NCBI GenBank assembly: GCA_012295275.1
Contig: CM022673.1
Coordinates: 2,763,105 to 2,827,104 of the forward strand
DNA: 64,000 nt
From: Chrysomallon squamiferum
Lineage: Eukaryota > Mollusca > Gastropoda > Neomphalida > Peltospiridae
Reading direction: 5' to 3'
Shown one piece after another: positions 13,545-26,536 of the stretch; the first letter of the stretch is position 1, and each line of letters starts with the position of its first letter. The notes below the pieces were generated by a model. The model was given only the letters and a program-made list of their open reading frames with translations. It had not been told where the DNA came from and searched no databases. A program made the translations under genes and the position numbers.

Positions 13545-13819
13545 TAATATTATAATTTTGTTTGGTGTAATGATTTCTTATACATGGTTATATAACAATT
13601 TGTTAACATTTTTTTTTTTTTTTTTTTAAATGTAGGACTTTTAGCGTAAAATTTGAGATGTTTTATATTAATTATGTTACAGAAATTGTTGAAAGAAAGT
13701 ATCCTTTACATTTATATCAATGGAATTCCAACATTTTGAAAATTATGTGTATATATATATTTTTTTTTTCTTTCTAGATTTGATTTTCATTCAGTGTTTG
13801 TATCTTCTAACTGAACATC

Positions 13820-16800
13820 ATGTCATTTTGGGAAACCTATGACAATTTGATTACCAAACAACGAGGTAAATCTTCTTAAATATGCTTTTTTCTGTGCTGT
13901 GCTCTCTTCTATCCACCCTAAATTGAAACAAATAAAATAGATTTTGGTTAATGGTAAAATGTCATATATTTCCTCTGAAGATTATTATTATAGCATGATA
14001 AAAACACAGTACTTACCATCTGTATGAAAAAATAAATATTTCAATCTTTATATAATTTTCAGATGGTCACAATATTAGACAATAATATGAATTCTAATAT
14101 ATATTTAGTGAATGTTTGTAAAAATGTAAGACCCTGTGTTTGCATAAAAAATAATGTCATGTTTTGTATTGATATTATGTCAAAATTTGTAATATGTAAT
14201 TATGAAAATATTTTTTGTTTCAATTTTTTATTTATTTAGTTACTTACTTATTAATTTTTTTTTATATAAATTTATTTTATCATTTTTTACTATATAAGTT
14301 ATTTAAAAAAAAAATTATTATTTTAATTTTTTTATTATTATTATTTATTTTTATTTTGTTCTTGTTTAAGATACCCGAACAGATAATTGGTTTCTGATGT
14401 CAACACCATGGCCTACTCTGACTGCTGTCGTCCTTTATCTTTTGTTTGTGGTTTTGGGACAGAAATTCATGGCAGACAGAAAGCCATTTGATCTGAAAAA
14501 AGTTCTCATTTGTTACAATTTTTGTTTAGTGCTGCTTTCAGCATTTATGTTTGAAGAGGTAAAGTTCTGCTAAAATTATTATTATTGTTTCCTTTTCTTC
14601 TTCTTCTCATTATTATTATTATTATTATTATTATTTATTATCATTATTATTATCATCATTATTATCATTATCATTATTATAATTAATGTTTCTTCTTGTT
14701 ATGCTTAGTGTTAACAGAATTTTACTATAACTTATAAACTGTAACATTTTTTACACAGCTGTTTACACTGTGTTTTGACTAATTTTGAATTTTAGCCTAG
14801 AAACTTTGACCTTTTTGTTATATTTACCTTTGTTTGACATCTGACCGCTGATATATTTGTTTGTGCTGGTGCGTCGTTAAATATTCGTTCATTCATTTAT
14901 TCAGTATCAGTGTTAAACGTATTAAGGAAATTACAAAAACAAAAAGTATTTAGAAAGCATTTGAATAGGTCAGTTAAATGCATCTATTAACTTAGGAATA
15001 AAAAATATCAAATAAAATTTGAAAAACAATTATTCATCAAAGTATCATTAACATATGTATCTAACTTTTCTTTTTATTTCATTTATTTCAAGGTGTTTCA
15101 CAATTTAAATATAATCCTCCCAAAAATTAATAATTTGTTTAATTAATAAATACAAAATGATAATGAATACATTTAAAGAGCTGTAGTTGGACAGAAAAAG
15201 AAAAATAATCATTAATAATATCTGATTGTTGTGATTGTTGTGTTATTTTTTTGTACAGTAATTTTGATTTCTGTTTTAGTTTCTTGTGTCTGCATGGATG
15301 CGGCCTGGTTTCAGTCTGATGTGTGAACCAGTGGACAGCTCAAATGATCCGATGTCAGTACGGGTGAGTCTTTAATACGATAAATTAATCTCTTTAACTT
15401 TTTGATATATTTAATCTATTTAACTTCATAACTAAAATTTAGTAAATGTAATCTGTTTAACTTCATAACTAAAATTTGATAAATTTTATCTGTTTAACTT
15501 CATAACTAAAATTTAGTAAATGTAATCTGTTTAAGTTCATAAACTAAAATTTGATAAATGTAATCTTTATTTTTAAAAACTATCTGTCTTAGGATGAATA
15601 TAAAATAATTTTGAAAGTGTTCATATACCTGTGAATTATGAATTTAAAGAAAGTGATGATAATTTGAAAGACAACAGCAGTTAGTCTCAGTGGGGATGTA
15701 TGAAAATAGAAATATAAGTCATATTCAGTGGACTTTAAAACTTAAAATACACACATTTTATTTCTTCTTTTATATATATATAATTCTTTTCCTTTTTAAA
15801 AATTTTTTTTTTATTATTATTGTTTTGTTTTTAGCTTGCAGAAGCCTGCTGGTGGTTCTACTTCTCAAAGATTATTGAACTTTTCGATACAGTAAGTACA
15901 AAAATGTAACTAGACACTGTAAATTTGTTGTTTTTAAGAAGGTAAATAAAAAATTATATCACCTGTACAGCTAATCTGAACATATAAAATATATTAATAT
16001 CACGTACTTTGTAGATTTTATTTTATGATAAGAAGCCAACCTATTTTGAAAATATAAGATTACATTAACATGTCCAGGCAGGACTGCAAAAGATATAAGA
16101 TTCAATTCTTCTTTTGTATGTGCTCTTGAAATGACACATGACTATAATACTGAGGCAGCCAGGAGAGTGGACTGCTAGTGTTATCACTATCAAATACTGT
16201 ATAAAAAGAATTGTAGAATTGTAGAATACTGTGACAACGTATTTTGTGTAAATGACATGTTAATTTAATAAGGCTGAATAAAATGATACAGTATTTGTAT
16301 TTATTGACTGTGTTTTTTTTTTTTTTTTTCCCACAGGTATTTTTCGTTCTACGTAAGAAGAACAATCAGATCTCATTTTTGCATGTTTATCATCACTCAA
16401 CTATGCCAATTTTGTGGTGGGTTGGAGTTAAATTTGTGCCAGGTGGAGAATGTAAGTGTATCTACTAAAACTTAAAGATGTACTGAAATTTCTAATGTAT
16501 AAATAACAACATTAAGGTTGTCTGGAAGAAAGAATTAAGGCGTGTATGTTAAAATATTTATCCAGTTTTTTCTGTCCTCTTGAAAAGTTTTCAGATATGA
16601 TTTTTGATTCTTGTTAAAGTTATCATTTAAAATATTCAAAAGGAAGCTGAAAAGAAAGTTTATTTGTTTGTCTTTAAAAACAATTATAAAATAAAGGAAT
16701 ATTTACAAAGATTTATCTAGTTTTGTAGAAAATATTTTATTATCAGTTTTATTAAAATATATGCTGCATATTAATATAAGTGAGATTAATAAACACAATC

Positions 16801-17798
16801 AAACACTGAATATATAAAGAGCCAGCAATGCAGATTGTTGATTGGCGAAAAGGATTTTGTGAGTGTCAAAATGACAGAATGAGTGAGAAACCAAGAATTA
16901 ATTTATTCAACACAAAATCTTTGTTAATAATAAAGTAATTTGATTTAGGTATAATATCATTTTATTTCACTTAAGCTGAATTTTATTTATTTTTAATATG
17001 AGAGAGATAGAGACAGATAAGTAGAAACCCATAACAAATATATCTGTAAGTTGCTAACAGTTTGTTATTTTAATATTTTCTCTTACTTATTTTCAGCATA
17101 TTTTTCTGCCAGTCTCAACTGTTTCATCCATGTTCTCATGTATATTTACTACCTGCTGTCAGCGTTTGGGCCGAGGATGCAGAAATATCTGTGGTGGAAG
17201 AAGTACATGACAACTCTACAGCTGGTTAGTACAGTGAAAGAAACCAATATTTGTTTAAATAGATCTTTTAGGTATCAGATGTGCTGTGTTTTGCTGCTGT
17301 TCTTTTTATATTTGACTTATGAGGGCACAACCATTTTTGCAAACATTTGCATATAGGCATGGACACAAAAAATACACAGAAAATATTTAGAAAAGAATTT
17401 TACTCATACACAAACATTCATACATGCTTTGTTCACTAACATAATCAGTAGAAAAGATATTTTTAAAAAAAGTAGCTTTCACATATGCACAAACATGTAT
17501 GCATGATTACAAATTCAGATTGGGAAGAAAATATTACAAAAATGGACATTAATAAAATTTGCTTTGTTTTTTATTTCAGATTCAGTTTTGGGCCATTCTC
17601 CTCCATACCAGCCAGGCCATGTACATCAGCTGTGGATTCCCCATCGGCTACGGCTATGCTCTTATCAGCTACATGATCTCTCACATCATCCTGTTCTCCA
17701 ACTTCTACTACCAGACGTACCACAAGAAAAACACCTGGCAAAGAAAACTGACAGCATTTCCAATGGTGTTGCTAATGGTTACGACTTTCATAAAGTGA
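13820..17798 (+). CDS. ELOVL-B: second ELOVL4/1/7-group fatty acid elongase
   Basis: Exons: 13820-13865 (the exon itself starts at 13778), 14371-14558, 15280-15363, 15835-15891, 16337-16451, 17097-17224, 17580-17798. Phases agree throughout; the acceptor at 14370 is AAG rather than CAG/TAG. The conceptual product is 278 residues. Seen: HVYHH at about residues 141-145 after [11 protein letters not shown], then [30 protein letters not shown] and [14 protein letters not shown], and a C-terminal domain with [16 protein letters not shown]. The role is as for ELOVL-A: the ER 3-ketoacyl-CoA synthase step of fatty-acid elongation. It lies head to head with ELOVL-A and shares exons of 188 and 128 nt, so the two arose by duplication. 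No KKXX signal is present. In the frame that stays open the tail reads [20 protein letters not shown], which is unlike the family; a tail in the neighbouring frame to 17815 looks more natural (see findings). Confidence 0.92.
14609..14682. repeat. (TTA)n microsatellite with TCA interruptions
   Basis: Trinucleotide array in ELOVL-B intron 2. Confidence 0.9.
14829..14905 (+). mobile_element. SINE-like 3' end with (ATTC)n tail
   Basis: In intron 2 of ELOVL-B, TGCTGGTGCGTCGTTAAATA is followed by a short TTC/ATTC tail. It resembles the element near 45798-45860 on the other strand and a shorter fragment near 36682-36720 (minus). I associate this tail type with molluscan short interspersed repeats; that association is from memory. 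Confidence 0.35.
15411..15566 (+). repeat. minisatellite of about 38 bp, about four units (ELOVL-B intron 3)
   Basis: Units of the form AATCTGTTTAACTTCATAAC followed by TAAAATTTAGTAAATG repeat about four times with small changes. No coding potential. Confidence 0.75.
16040..16195 (-). repeat. inverted repeat, minus copy (ELOVL-B intron 4)
   Basis: This is the reverse-strand partner of 13425-13544, with an extra block of about 35 nt in the middle. It lies in the intron after the fourth coding exon, so the pair brackets coding exons 1-4. Confidence 0.8.
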
Positions 17799-19375
17799 CC
17801 TCTAAACAAGAGTAGTTCTCTATTAAAGGTTTTTGTTTTGTATCAGTTGTGACATATATATATTTTTATTTTTAAAAATGAAAAAAAGAAGAGAATTTAT
17901 ATATGCAAGGCTATAGTAATAATAATAGTAACAACAACATTAAAGCCAAAAAGTTGTTGAATTAGGTGAAATATAACAAAGAGCTGAATATTTGATGAAA
18001 ATCTTACAGTAATTTTATAGTGGTTAAACTTTTTATTTAAAAAAGAAAAAGAAAACAAAATTAATTTGACAGCTTAGTAAATATCGAAGATGTTCATGGT
18101 TATGGTTAATCTTTTCCTTCTAAAAACAATAAGGTTATGAAAGAAATGTTAAAATGATTACATTGGAAACCTTTCCATGTTTTTATAGGAATAGTTTTCA
18201 TTAAATAATGAACATACCAAAAATTATTATCTGTCTCTTATAATCCATTTTAATATTGTTACAAATACTGATATGTAATCTTTATTACATTTTTTTATTT
18301 TAAAAATTAAGAATGACTGTTATTATTTTTATTATTTTTATTATTTTTTTAAATTTATTTATTATTTTATTATTATTTATTTATTTATTTATATATTTAT
18401 TATTTATTATTTTTTTGTAGTAAATTGTTAATAACTATTTTATTTTTCTTTATCTTTAAAAAGAGTTAATATATACATTTGTCAGCAATATTCTCATGAT
18501 ACATTGTAATTTTCATTAATCACCTTTTGTTCTGTATGTCTGTGGGCTTTATTTTAATACTCCGGTTTACTGGGTATTTGTAAAAATTAAATGTACATAG
18601 TGCATAATATGATCTCTTAGGTCATTAAATTGTACGTATTTTTTTCTTTTTACCTTTGGTAATTATACTTTGTTTCTGTGTTAGACTTTCACCTTTATGG
18701 GCATCTGTATTGACATAAATAACATTCTGAAATTTATTTTAAATTTTAAAGATATTCCTTTATTTTTAAAACATTTTATATTTATTATTATTATTTTTAT
18801 TGTTTTATTTGATTTTAATACAAATTTTCACATCTGTTTTCAAAAATACGATAATTGGTTTTGCACCTCTTGGAACAATTTGTCACATTTTTATGTAAAT
18901 TTATGATTTACTGGTATGATTTCTAGTGTTTATATTAACAATTCAAAAATATGTCACATTTTTTTTTAACATGTTTGTGTTTTTTAGTGTTTCACTTGTT
19001 ATCACGACAGAGTACATTCTGACTACCAATGTGTACTTGCTGGTACCTATTTCATTAAAGAGTTACCTGTAGTGCAGAATAACAATTTTAATGTTGAGAT
19101 ACCTGTTTGCCTCAAAATATGCAGGGATTAATACATTATGCACGTGAATTTTACATTTTGTACCTTTCTGTACTGCTGTTTACTTTATTTAAATTTTATT
19201 TATTTTGTCTTTCTGTGATCCAAACATTCCGTCCATTGTTTTTATAATTTTATGTCTTTGTTTTGTTTGTTGTACTTACACCTTTTATAGCACAAAGTTA
19301 GTAATTTACTGTATATTAAGTTTTAAATTATGTCTGTATTAATTTACATAGAAAATATGTTCAATTATTTTAATT

Positions 19376-19376
<1 letters not shown>

Positions 19377-19417
<41 letters not shown>

Positions 19418-19429
19418 TTTTTTTTTTAA
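19377..19429. repeat. poly-T run
   Basis: About 50 nt of nearly pure T downstream of ELOVL-B. Length is likely unstable or misassembled. Confidence 0.9.
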
Positions 19430-21091
19430 TTTATCTGCTATACTGTTACATTCAGTGAGCCTGTCTTGTTATATTTTTTATTTTTTTTAGTCTTTTCAGA
19501 AAGATATATTATACAGAATATTGTTTTGTATTTTTTCAAGTTTTTTTTTGTTACACTTTACTTTGAGAACTATCGCCATTTATTTATTAATTTTCAAAAT
19601 TTGTATTATTTATTTATTTATTTATAAATTAATTTGATCTTGTTTAATTATAAATCATATTATTTTAACTGTCAATACATATCACACCCACAACGAATCG
19701 AAATATCTCACATTTGTTTTGATATCTTTATTGTTTAGATTTGTTTCTTATATGTGCATAATCTTAATATATTCTTTAAAATTTAATTTTTGGACATGTT
19801 ATCTGCAATATTGAATTTACCAGTGATTCCTATATTTAAGAAGTTTTCTTCACTTTATATATTTTTTTTCCTTTCTAAACAATTTGCAAAATTATTAGAA
19901 AGACTAGAAATGTAATTTTTTTTAAATGTTTGTTTACATTTTAAAGTAAATAGAATATATATATATGTATATATATATATTTACTAGTTACAAACTTACT
20001 TAAAAGGAAACTTACATTGTTTATATACATAAGTAAGAAACAAAAAACCAGTTTCAGACATAATTTGTGTAAAATTTACCTTTTACTACTATTTTCACAG
20101 TACATACGTTCTTCAGCATCTGCAACACAGTTAATTTAATCACTGATATTTATTTATAGGTGGTGTTTACTTTTTAAATTTCACTATGACAATCTTGGAT
20201 TTAATTGCACTTATCTGCTTGATCAAATATTAAACAGGTTTTAAAACAACAAAAACTATATATCTTTAACGATAGTATCAGAGTGTGCATTTTTGCAGCT
20301 TTGATAGAACTTCTAGGGTAAAAACAAAAAAACAAAAAAATTCTGCAATGATAATATATGTTTTTTGCTGAACCATAAAATTAAAAAATTAAAATAATTA
20401 TAGTAACAACTTATTGCAATAGATAGAAAAAGAATAATAAAATGGCATTTATTTTACAATATACTCTCAAAAAACAACCAAATTTAATGTTTCAAATTAA
20501 ATTCAGTATTATTTACAAACTGCTTGTAAGACTAATCTGCCAAATTATTTATCCCATGTGTCATTAATTTTACTGTTGGTATTGTTGAATATAAATGAAG
20601 TCAGCCATTTAGTGGTTTAGAAACAAATGTTTAATTGTTTCCCAGTTTATTTTTATTTCTTTGATTTTGTAGGATTGTAAAACCTTCTTTTGTACTACCT
20701 TACAAGGTATGAAATTTTTATAAAAATCTAGTACAATCAATCTGATGGGTTAATAATTACTGTGATCTGAAAACTTTAATGAAAGAAAAATTAATTAAAA
20801 AAACGTATGGGTCATAATGTAATACATTTTGATGTAATCGACTGTCAGGTCAGATCCAGAGGGGTGATTTGGTGAATTTTCCATCTGGGTCCACTCAGAA
20901 TGTTTAATCCACGACAATCACATTTTCGTCAGAAACAATTCTGACACTGTATTTATTCAAAAAGAGTACACGGTGAGTTACATTTGAATATTCAGATTAG
21001 ATCTAAAATTGGGCATCCACCCATCTTATCAATAATGCATTTCATTCAAACAGTATTGATGTAATATATAATACATAAAATTATATAATAT

Positions 21092-21093
21092 CC

Positions 21094-21144
<51 letters not shown>

Positions 21145-21414
21145 GATGTTGTTTTTAAATGTCAGATAAACAACATCAGGGTAATTTTATTTTATATTTT
21201 GTATTTTATCCTGCATTTTTTTTCTTCTTGTTTTCAATTTTGTTTTATATGAAATTAGGTTTAGTTACTTGAAGTCATTTTTATTGGCAGTCACAAATAA
21301 ATTAGTTAAATTATTTATATTTATACATTTTAAAAACATTATGTTTACACTACAATACTATTACGAGTTCATTGAATCATATCCTCTTTAACCTTGTACA
21401 TAATGATATACTAG

Positions 21415-21457
<43 letters not shown>

Positions 21458-21459
21458 TG
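21092..21459. repeat. two (ATT)n microsatellites
   Basis: Nearly perfect ATT arrays at about 21092-21145 and 21418-21459, separated by non-repetitive A/T-rich DNA. Confidence 0.9.
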
Positions 21460-22137
21460 CTTCTAAATAGCATTTACACCTCCACTATACAATTCATAGT
21501 ATCTACAAATATTTGAATGTTCACTTACAATTCTTATATCCACTGTGATATAGCTCAAGTTACAGTATTGGTTGTAAAATGACAACTAATATATTTTGTG
21601 GTTATACACACTGTGCAAAATGCCTGAATAATAAATGCATGCTTTACCAGTACCAGTTTGCATCTAGCTGAGAAATGACTTTAACCAATTATTTTACAAA
21701 AAAAAAACTACTAAAAGTTTAATTTTGTTCTCTAAACTGTGTACATTAGTTTTCTGATATACATGAATATCAGGCAGGGTAATTTTATTTAATTTTAAGA
21801 AGAATCCATTTTTTTTTCAATAATTTTGAAGGATCTTTTACACAGTCCCATTAACAGTAACAGAAAACCACATACTGATATAAGCCAGTCTTAAGACATC
21901 AGTTGGAATGGGAAATGACAAAGATTGTACCAAGAGGTAATCAGCTGGATAAAGATTAAATTCTGTTAATAGAACCCATCTCAAAGATCCTGTTTACAAA
22001 AGACATAATTTCATTACCTTAATGTAGCCTCCTGTACATTTGACTTAATAAGTTGATAACAGTTCCTTTTTTAATGAAGTTTTAAGAATTTGTTTTATAA
22101 AATAAAGTTCTGTTTTAAGTGTGCTCTTGTTGTCTGT

Positions 22138-25100
22138 TATATTTTGTTTCCATTAAAGATTTCAGTAAAGTTTGCTTGAACAAGTTGATCAGTATTGATC
22201 AGCCATCTCTAAGCTGGTTCCATCACTTATCTAGCACAGACTCTGGCTGGGTTACTGCATGAACTTAACACTAATCTTTAAAATGACACTTCTTGTTGAA
22301 TACTGTTGCAAACATAGGCAAGTCATTCCAGTTTTTCTCCACTTATTTTTATAACCTAATATTTTTCAATGAACAAAGGAAGTGCCTCATCTAAAGCACG
22401 AACAATGCACATTGTCTGTAATAGATCAGTTTTATCTTGTGAAAAAAACCCTTGATAGTGGTATTTCAAAGGTAGGATGAGACAGTTAGTTGTTAAATTA
22501 AGTGTATTTGAACCTAACCATTCTGTTATCTGGTATTCTGAAGGTCCTGGTGATGCTGGATTAGTGATATTTGACCTATAAACATATGTCTACAAACATG
22601 CATACAGAACACACACATTTATTATTATTTTTTAATCCAATACTGATATAAAAATTATTTAGAGTACCCTTTCTGGAACAAGGAAAATATTAACATTTTT
22701 CTCTGGCATCTTTATTATGCGACCAAGATAAATATCCTTGAACCTGTCTGTGATTGGATAGAAGCATGATTAAAATGTCTGGTTTGCTTTTCTTTAAAAA
22801 AAAGATAATGAGGTAATGACAGTCATGTTCTACCACAATCAACTGAAGGACACGTATCAACAATGTGAGAGGATAGATATGAGTAATTCATGAAAAGTAA
22901 ATTATTATTCCATCCCTACAATGGGTTACTGAAAGATTCGAGTTCCTTTACCAAATTATATCATTTAACATGTTTTGAGCATGTATATTCTGCATTTGTT
23001 TTTAAGTTTAATTTTTTTTTTAACTGTCCAAATTTAATTAGTGACACATACAAAAAGAAATAATTAAAAACCTTTGGGCCATGTCATTTTTGGCATATAC
23101 AATATAATCATGCACAGGATTGCTCGATTCCTTCCAAAGTTTGACGGGAAAATATGAAAAAATAAAAAGACCCCAAAATTGCATAAGCCATGACACTGCA
23201 TGCTTCATAGGCAAATTGTAGCAAGATTATTATTTTATTATCAAACTTTGTTTTTAATAATGACATGTCACCAAAAAACAAAACTAAAATAATAAACAGA
23301 AGTATAATGGCTAGACTTCATCCATGCTGCCACAGGTACACCTTAATCTGGTGTCATAACAGGTTTCATTTCATTATTAGATGCAGAGAGTGATCTGTTA
23401 TAAACACTTTCTCACACACAGGACAATAAGGGCCTTTGATAAACCAGTTACAGGTGAGGAAATAAATCTACTGTCATACCAAGCAGACCAGATGTATTGT
23501 GTCATAAAAATACCAACAAGTCATATCCAAATTATAAACAAATATATATGTATGTATAAACAATAAAAAATTGAAAAAAAGACAAATACATTGTAGTTTA
23601 GGTAAAACAATTTAATAATAATTGCCAATAACTGTTTAGGGAAATTTTGGCAATTTCAAAAATACATTTCAAGTCATGATGGCAAGCACAGCTGTACATT
23701 ATTTAACAATATTACATACAAGCATTATGTACACTGGCTACATACATATATACAATTTTATTTGTACAATCTAAATACAACTAAATACAATTTTCTAATG
23801 CATCACAACTAAAAATTTGCAACAGCGATATGCAATTTTAAATATTTGATTAATGTAACCAGCAAATGAGGTATTTCTGTTTGTTTACATTATACATTTT
23901 TTAAATTATATAATTATGTTCTATTCAATATACAATTCAACTGACTGTAAATTTTAAGTTGTGCAGCCTTCAAAAACAACTGAAGTCGTGTGGCCTGTTT
24001 AGATAAGATATTTCTCAAATGATCACATAATAATGTGACTGTTTAAAAAGAATATAAATGAACCACTGAACTCACATGTACTGTGTTTAATATTATTCTA
24101 AATTTATTCAGTTATTACACTAACCATAAGTTTATTTTTAAAATTTCATTTTTATATAGATCTACAATATGTAGTGAAACTTTATAAGCTTCAACTCTTC
24201 ACATTTTGAAATAGAAGAAAAAACCAAATCAGAATCTAAATTTGCAATCGATTTAGAAACCTGACAGTTTGTAAATATTTATCTTTAAATCTGTGCCCTT
24301 TAAAAATTAAAATTTTTCACATTACAATTATGTCTTGCTTTCCTTTAGTAAATTTAATGTTTATACTTTTCTGTTTAAAACAATCTACAGTTGCTGAAGT
24401 ATTCATTGACATAATTTAAAATATAATTTACAGCCGTAATCTTAATCCTTCCAGTGACTGTAATATTGTTGTGAATGTACCTGTGGATGTATTTAATGTT
24501 AGAGGAAGTTCTTTTGATCACTGCTTCCTCCTCATTATATTTCACAAATAACTGTTTAATATTTGTGTAAAGAGAATGGGTTGAGGTATTTTGTTAAAAC
24601 AATCAAACTGATGTAATATCATGACAAATGTAATTATTGTGAAAGATTTGATCTCACCGACATGCTACTAGCAAAACAATCTGGAATCATTACCTTTCTC
24701 AGAATTTCCATCTTCACCTGATTTCTATAAATAATTTTGAATATTTTATGTAATTTCATTTGTTTTGTTGACATGATTAAGTATATAATGGACGCAAAAA
24801 AACAACAACCTGAATGTCTAAATTTTAATGGTATTAAAAAATAAAAAGCATGCAAGCTATTGAACTTAATTTTAAAATGTTAAAAAAAATCTGATAAAGC
24901 AATCAACTATTTATATATTTTTACCATCATTATGTTTTGTCACAATTTCATTACATTTTTTAAACATGATAGACCAATAAGAAATCAAACCTTAATGTAA
25001 AAAGATAAGAAAAAAAGAACAGAAAGGAAGTTAATAAGAAAGGAGAGACAAAATAAACAAAAAATAATAATAAAATAAAGGAATGAAGGGAAAGAATTAT

Positions 25101-26536
25101 AGTTACAATTTATTTAACTGTTTCAAAATGGTCATTTTCAATGTATGACACAAAGTATATTACAATTTACACATGTAAACATACACAAACTTTAATGTGT
25201 GTCTGGTAAATTCATTCATAAAAATAAATAAATAAAGAGGTAATTAAATTTAAAATACAAAAATTTAGACATTTCATACTGAATCTTATTTCATATCTGA
25301 AGGATAAAAGCAAACTGTAAGTACAAATCATAATTAACTTCAGTAAAAAAAATTTCAGGTAACTTGTTCCAGTGTAGGATTTAGGTTTCAATAGGGTGAC
25401 ACTAAAAGCCTTATATAACCATTAACAAGCATGATAAAATATTAAATACTTTAATAGTTTAAAAAAAAAAAAAAAAAAAAAAAAATAATAATTTATTATT
25501 CAACTGTGAGAGATAAAAGAAAAATATACAATGATCATAATTTTGTTGCTAGCACCTTACATGACAGATACAACACATCTAAGGTATTTACTCTTTGTGT
25601 ATACTTTTATCCTATCAGAAAGCTCACAGCGTCACAACACTGAAAATGTAAATATTAATTTTATTTACTTCTACCATAATTACAAGACACAGAATTTTTT
25701 TTTTTTTTTTTTTAAAAACATTGTATTATGCATTATGAAATTTAAAGAATATTTTTTTATTAATTTTTTTATTCTGCATTGGCTGCAGTGTTGTCTGGTA
25801 CAAGGAAGACATTGTTTTAATGTCCAGTTTTTCTTAAGAAGCTGAACGACTGTTTATCTGATGTCGGTCCAAAAAAACAACAACCCAACAACAAAAAGAG
25901 TTATGATCCAAAATTTCATTATTAATAATAAAATAATTTAATTAATTAGATTTCAAAATTTTTTCATTTTATTTCTAAACTGATTTACAGATTCAAAAAG
26001 TGATAATAAACCAGCAAAAATTATTGTTTCTATTTATGTATTTTTATTATTATTATTATACATTTTTTTTTAAATCTGCAATAGATAAAAATATAGTGTG
26101 TTAGTTTCAGAAATAATGAATATGTGAATGTTGCTAACATCATTTCAGGATAAAAATTCATTATAATTATGTATCAGAGGTAAGCAAGTTTCAGATGGGT
26201 TTTCATACTGAATATTATGCTACATAACAATTATTTGCATGACAAAAAAAAAAAAAAAAAAAAAAATATGTAATAATAAAAATATAGAGAAGTAAAAAAG
26301 AAGAAAATAAATACAATTTCAATATTTTAGTAAAATGAAACTGTTCTAAAGATCACATATTTTATAATGGTGGTTTCTGAAACATAGAATGTACAGCAAT
26401 AAAAACATTACAACCATTAATTCCATGATTTTAAATGTCAGAAAAAGTTGAGTAGTAACTCCTGTAGCACAGAGAATATATCATAAATGATTGTACATTC
26501 CATTATCTGATGAATTTGTTAAACTGAGAACACATT
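22138..26536. other. gap between ELOVL-B and the zinc-finger gene; includes the latter's 3' UTR
   Basis: No supported exon on either strand. The part next to 26536 must be 3' UTR of the minus-strand zinc-finger gene, but its end cannot be fixed because A/T-rich poly(A)-like hexamers are everywhere. Poly-A runs occur at about 25460-25485 and 26246-26266. The longest open frame (25531-25845, plus) crosses a poly-T run and has no recognisable protein features. Confidence 0.4.

Larger units (their letters stand above)
17799..22137 (+). other. 3' flank / possible long 3' UTR of ELOVL-B
   Basis: No coding exon was found in this stretch. It is dominated by TTA/TTTA-type low-complexity DNA (18309-18415), a nearly pure T run (19377-19429), (ATT)n at 21092-21145 and (TTA)n at 21418-21459. 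An AATAAA at 22101-22106 followed by a GT-rich stretch (about 22111-22137) is the best-looking poly(A) signal, which would give a 3' UTR of about 4.3 kb. That reading is inferred; earlier signals are possible. Confidence 0.3.
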
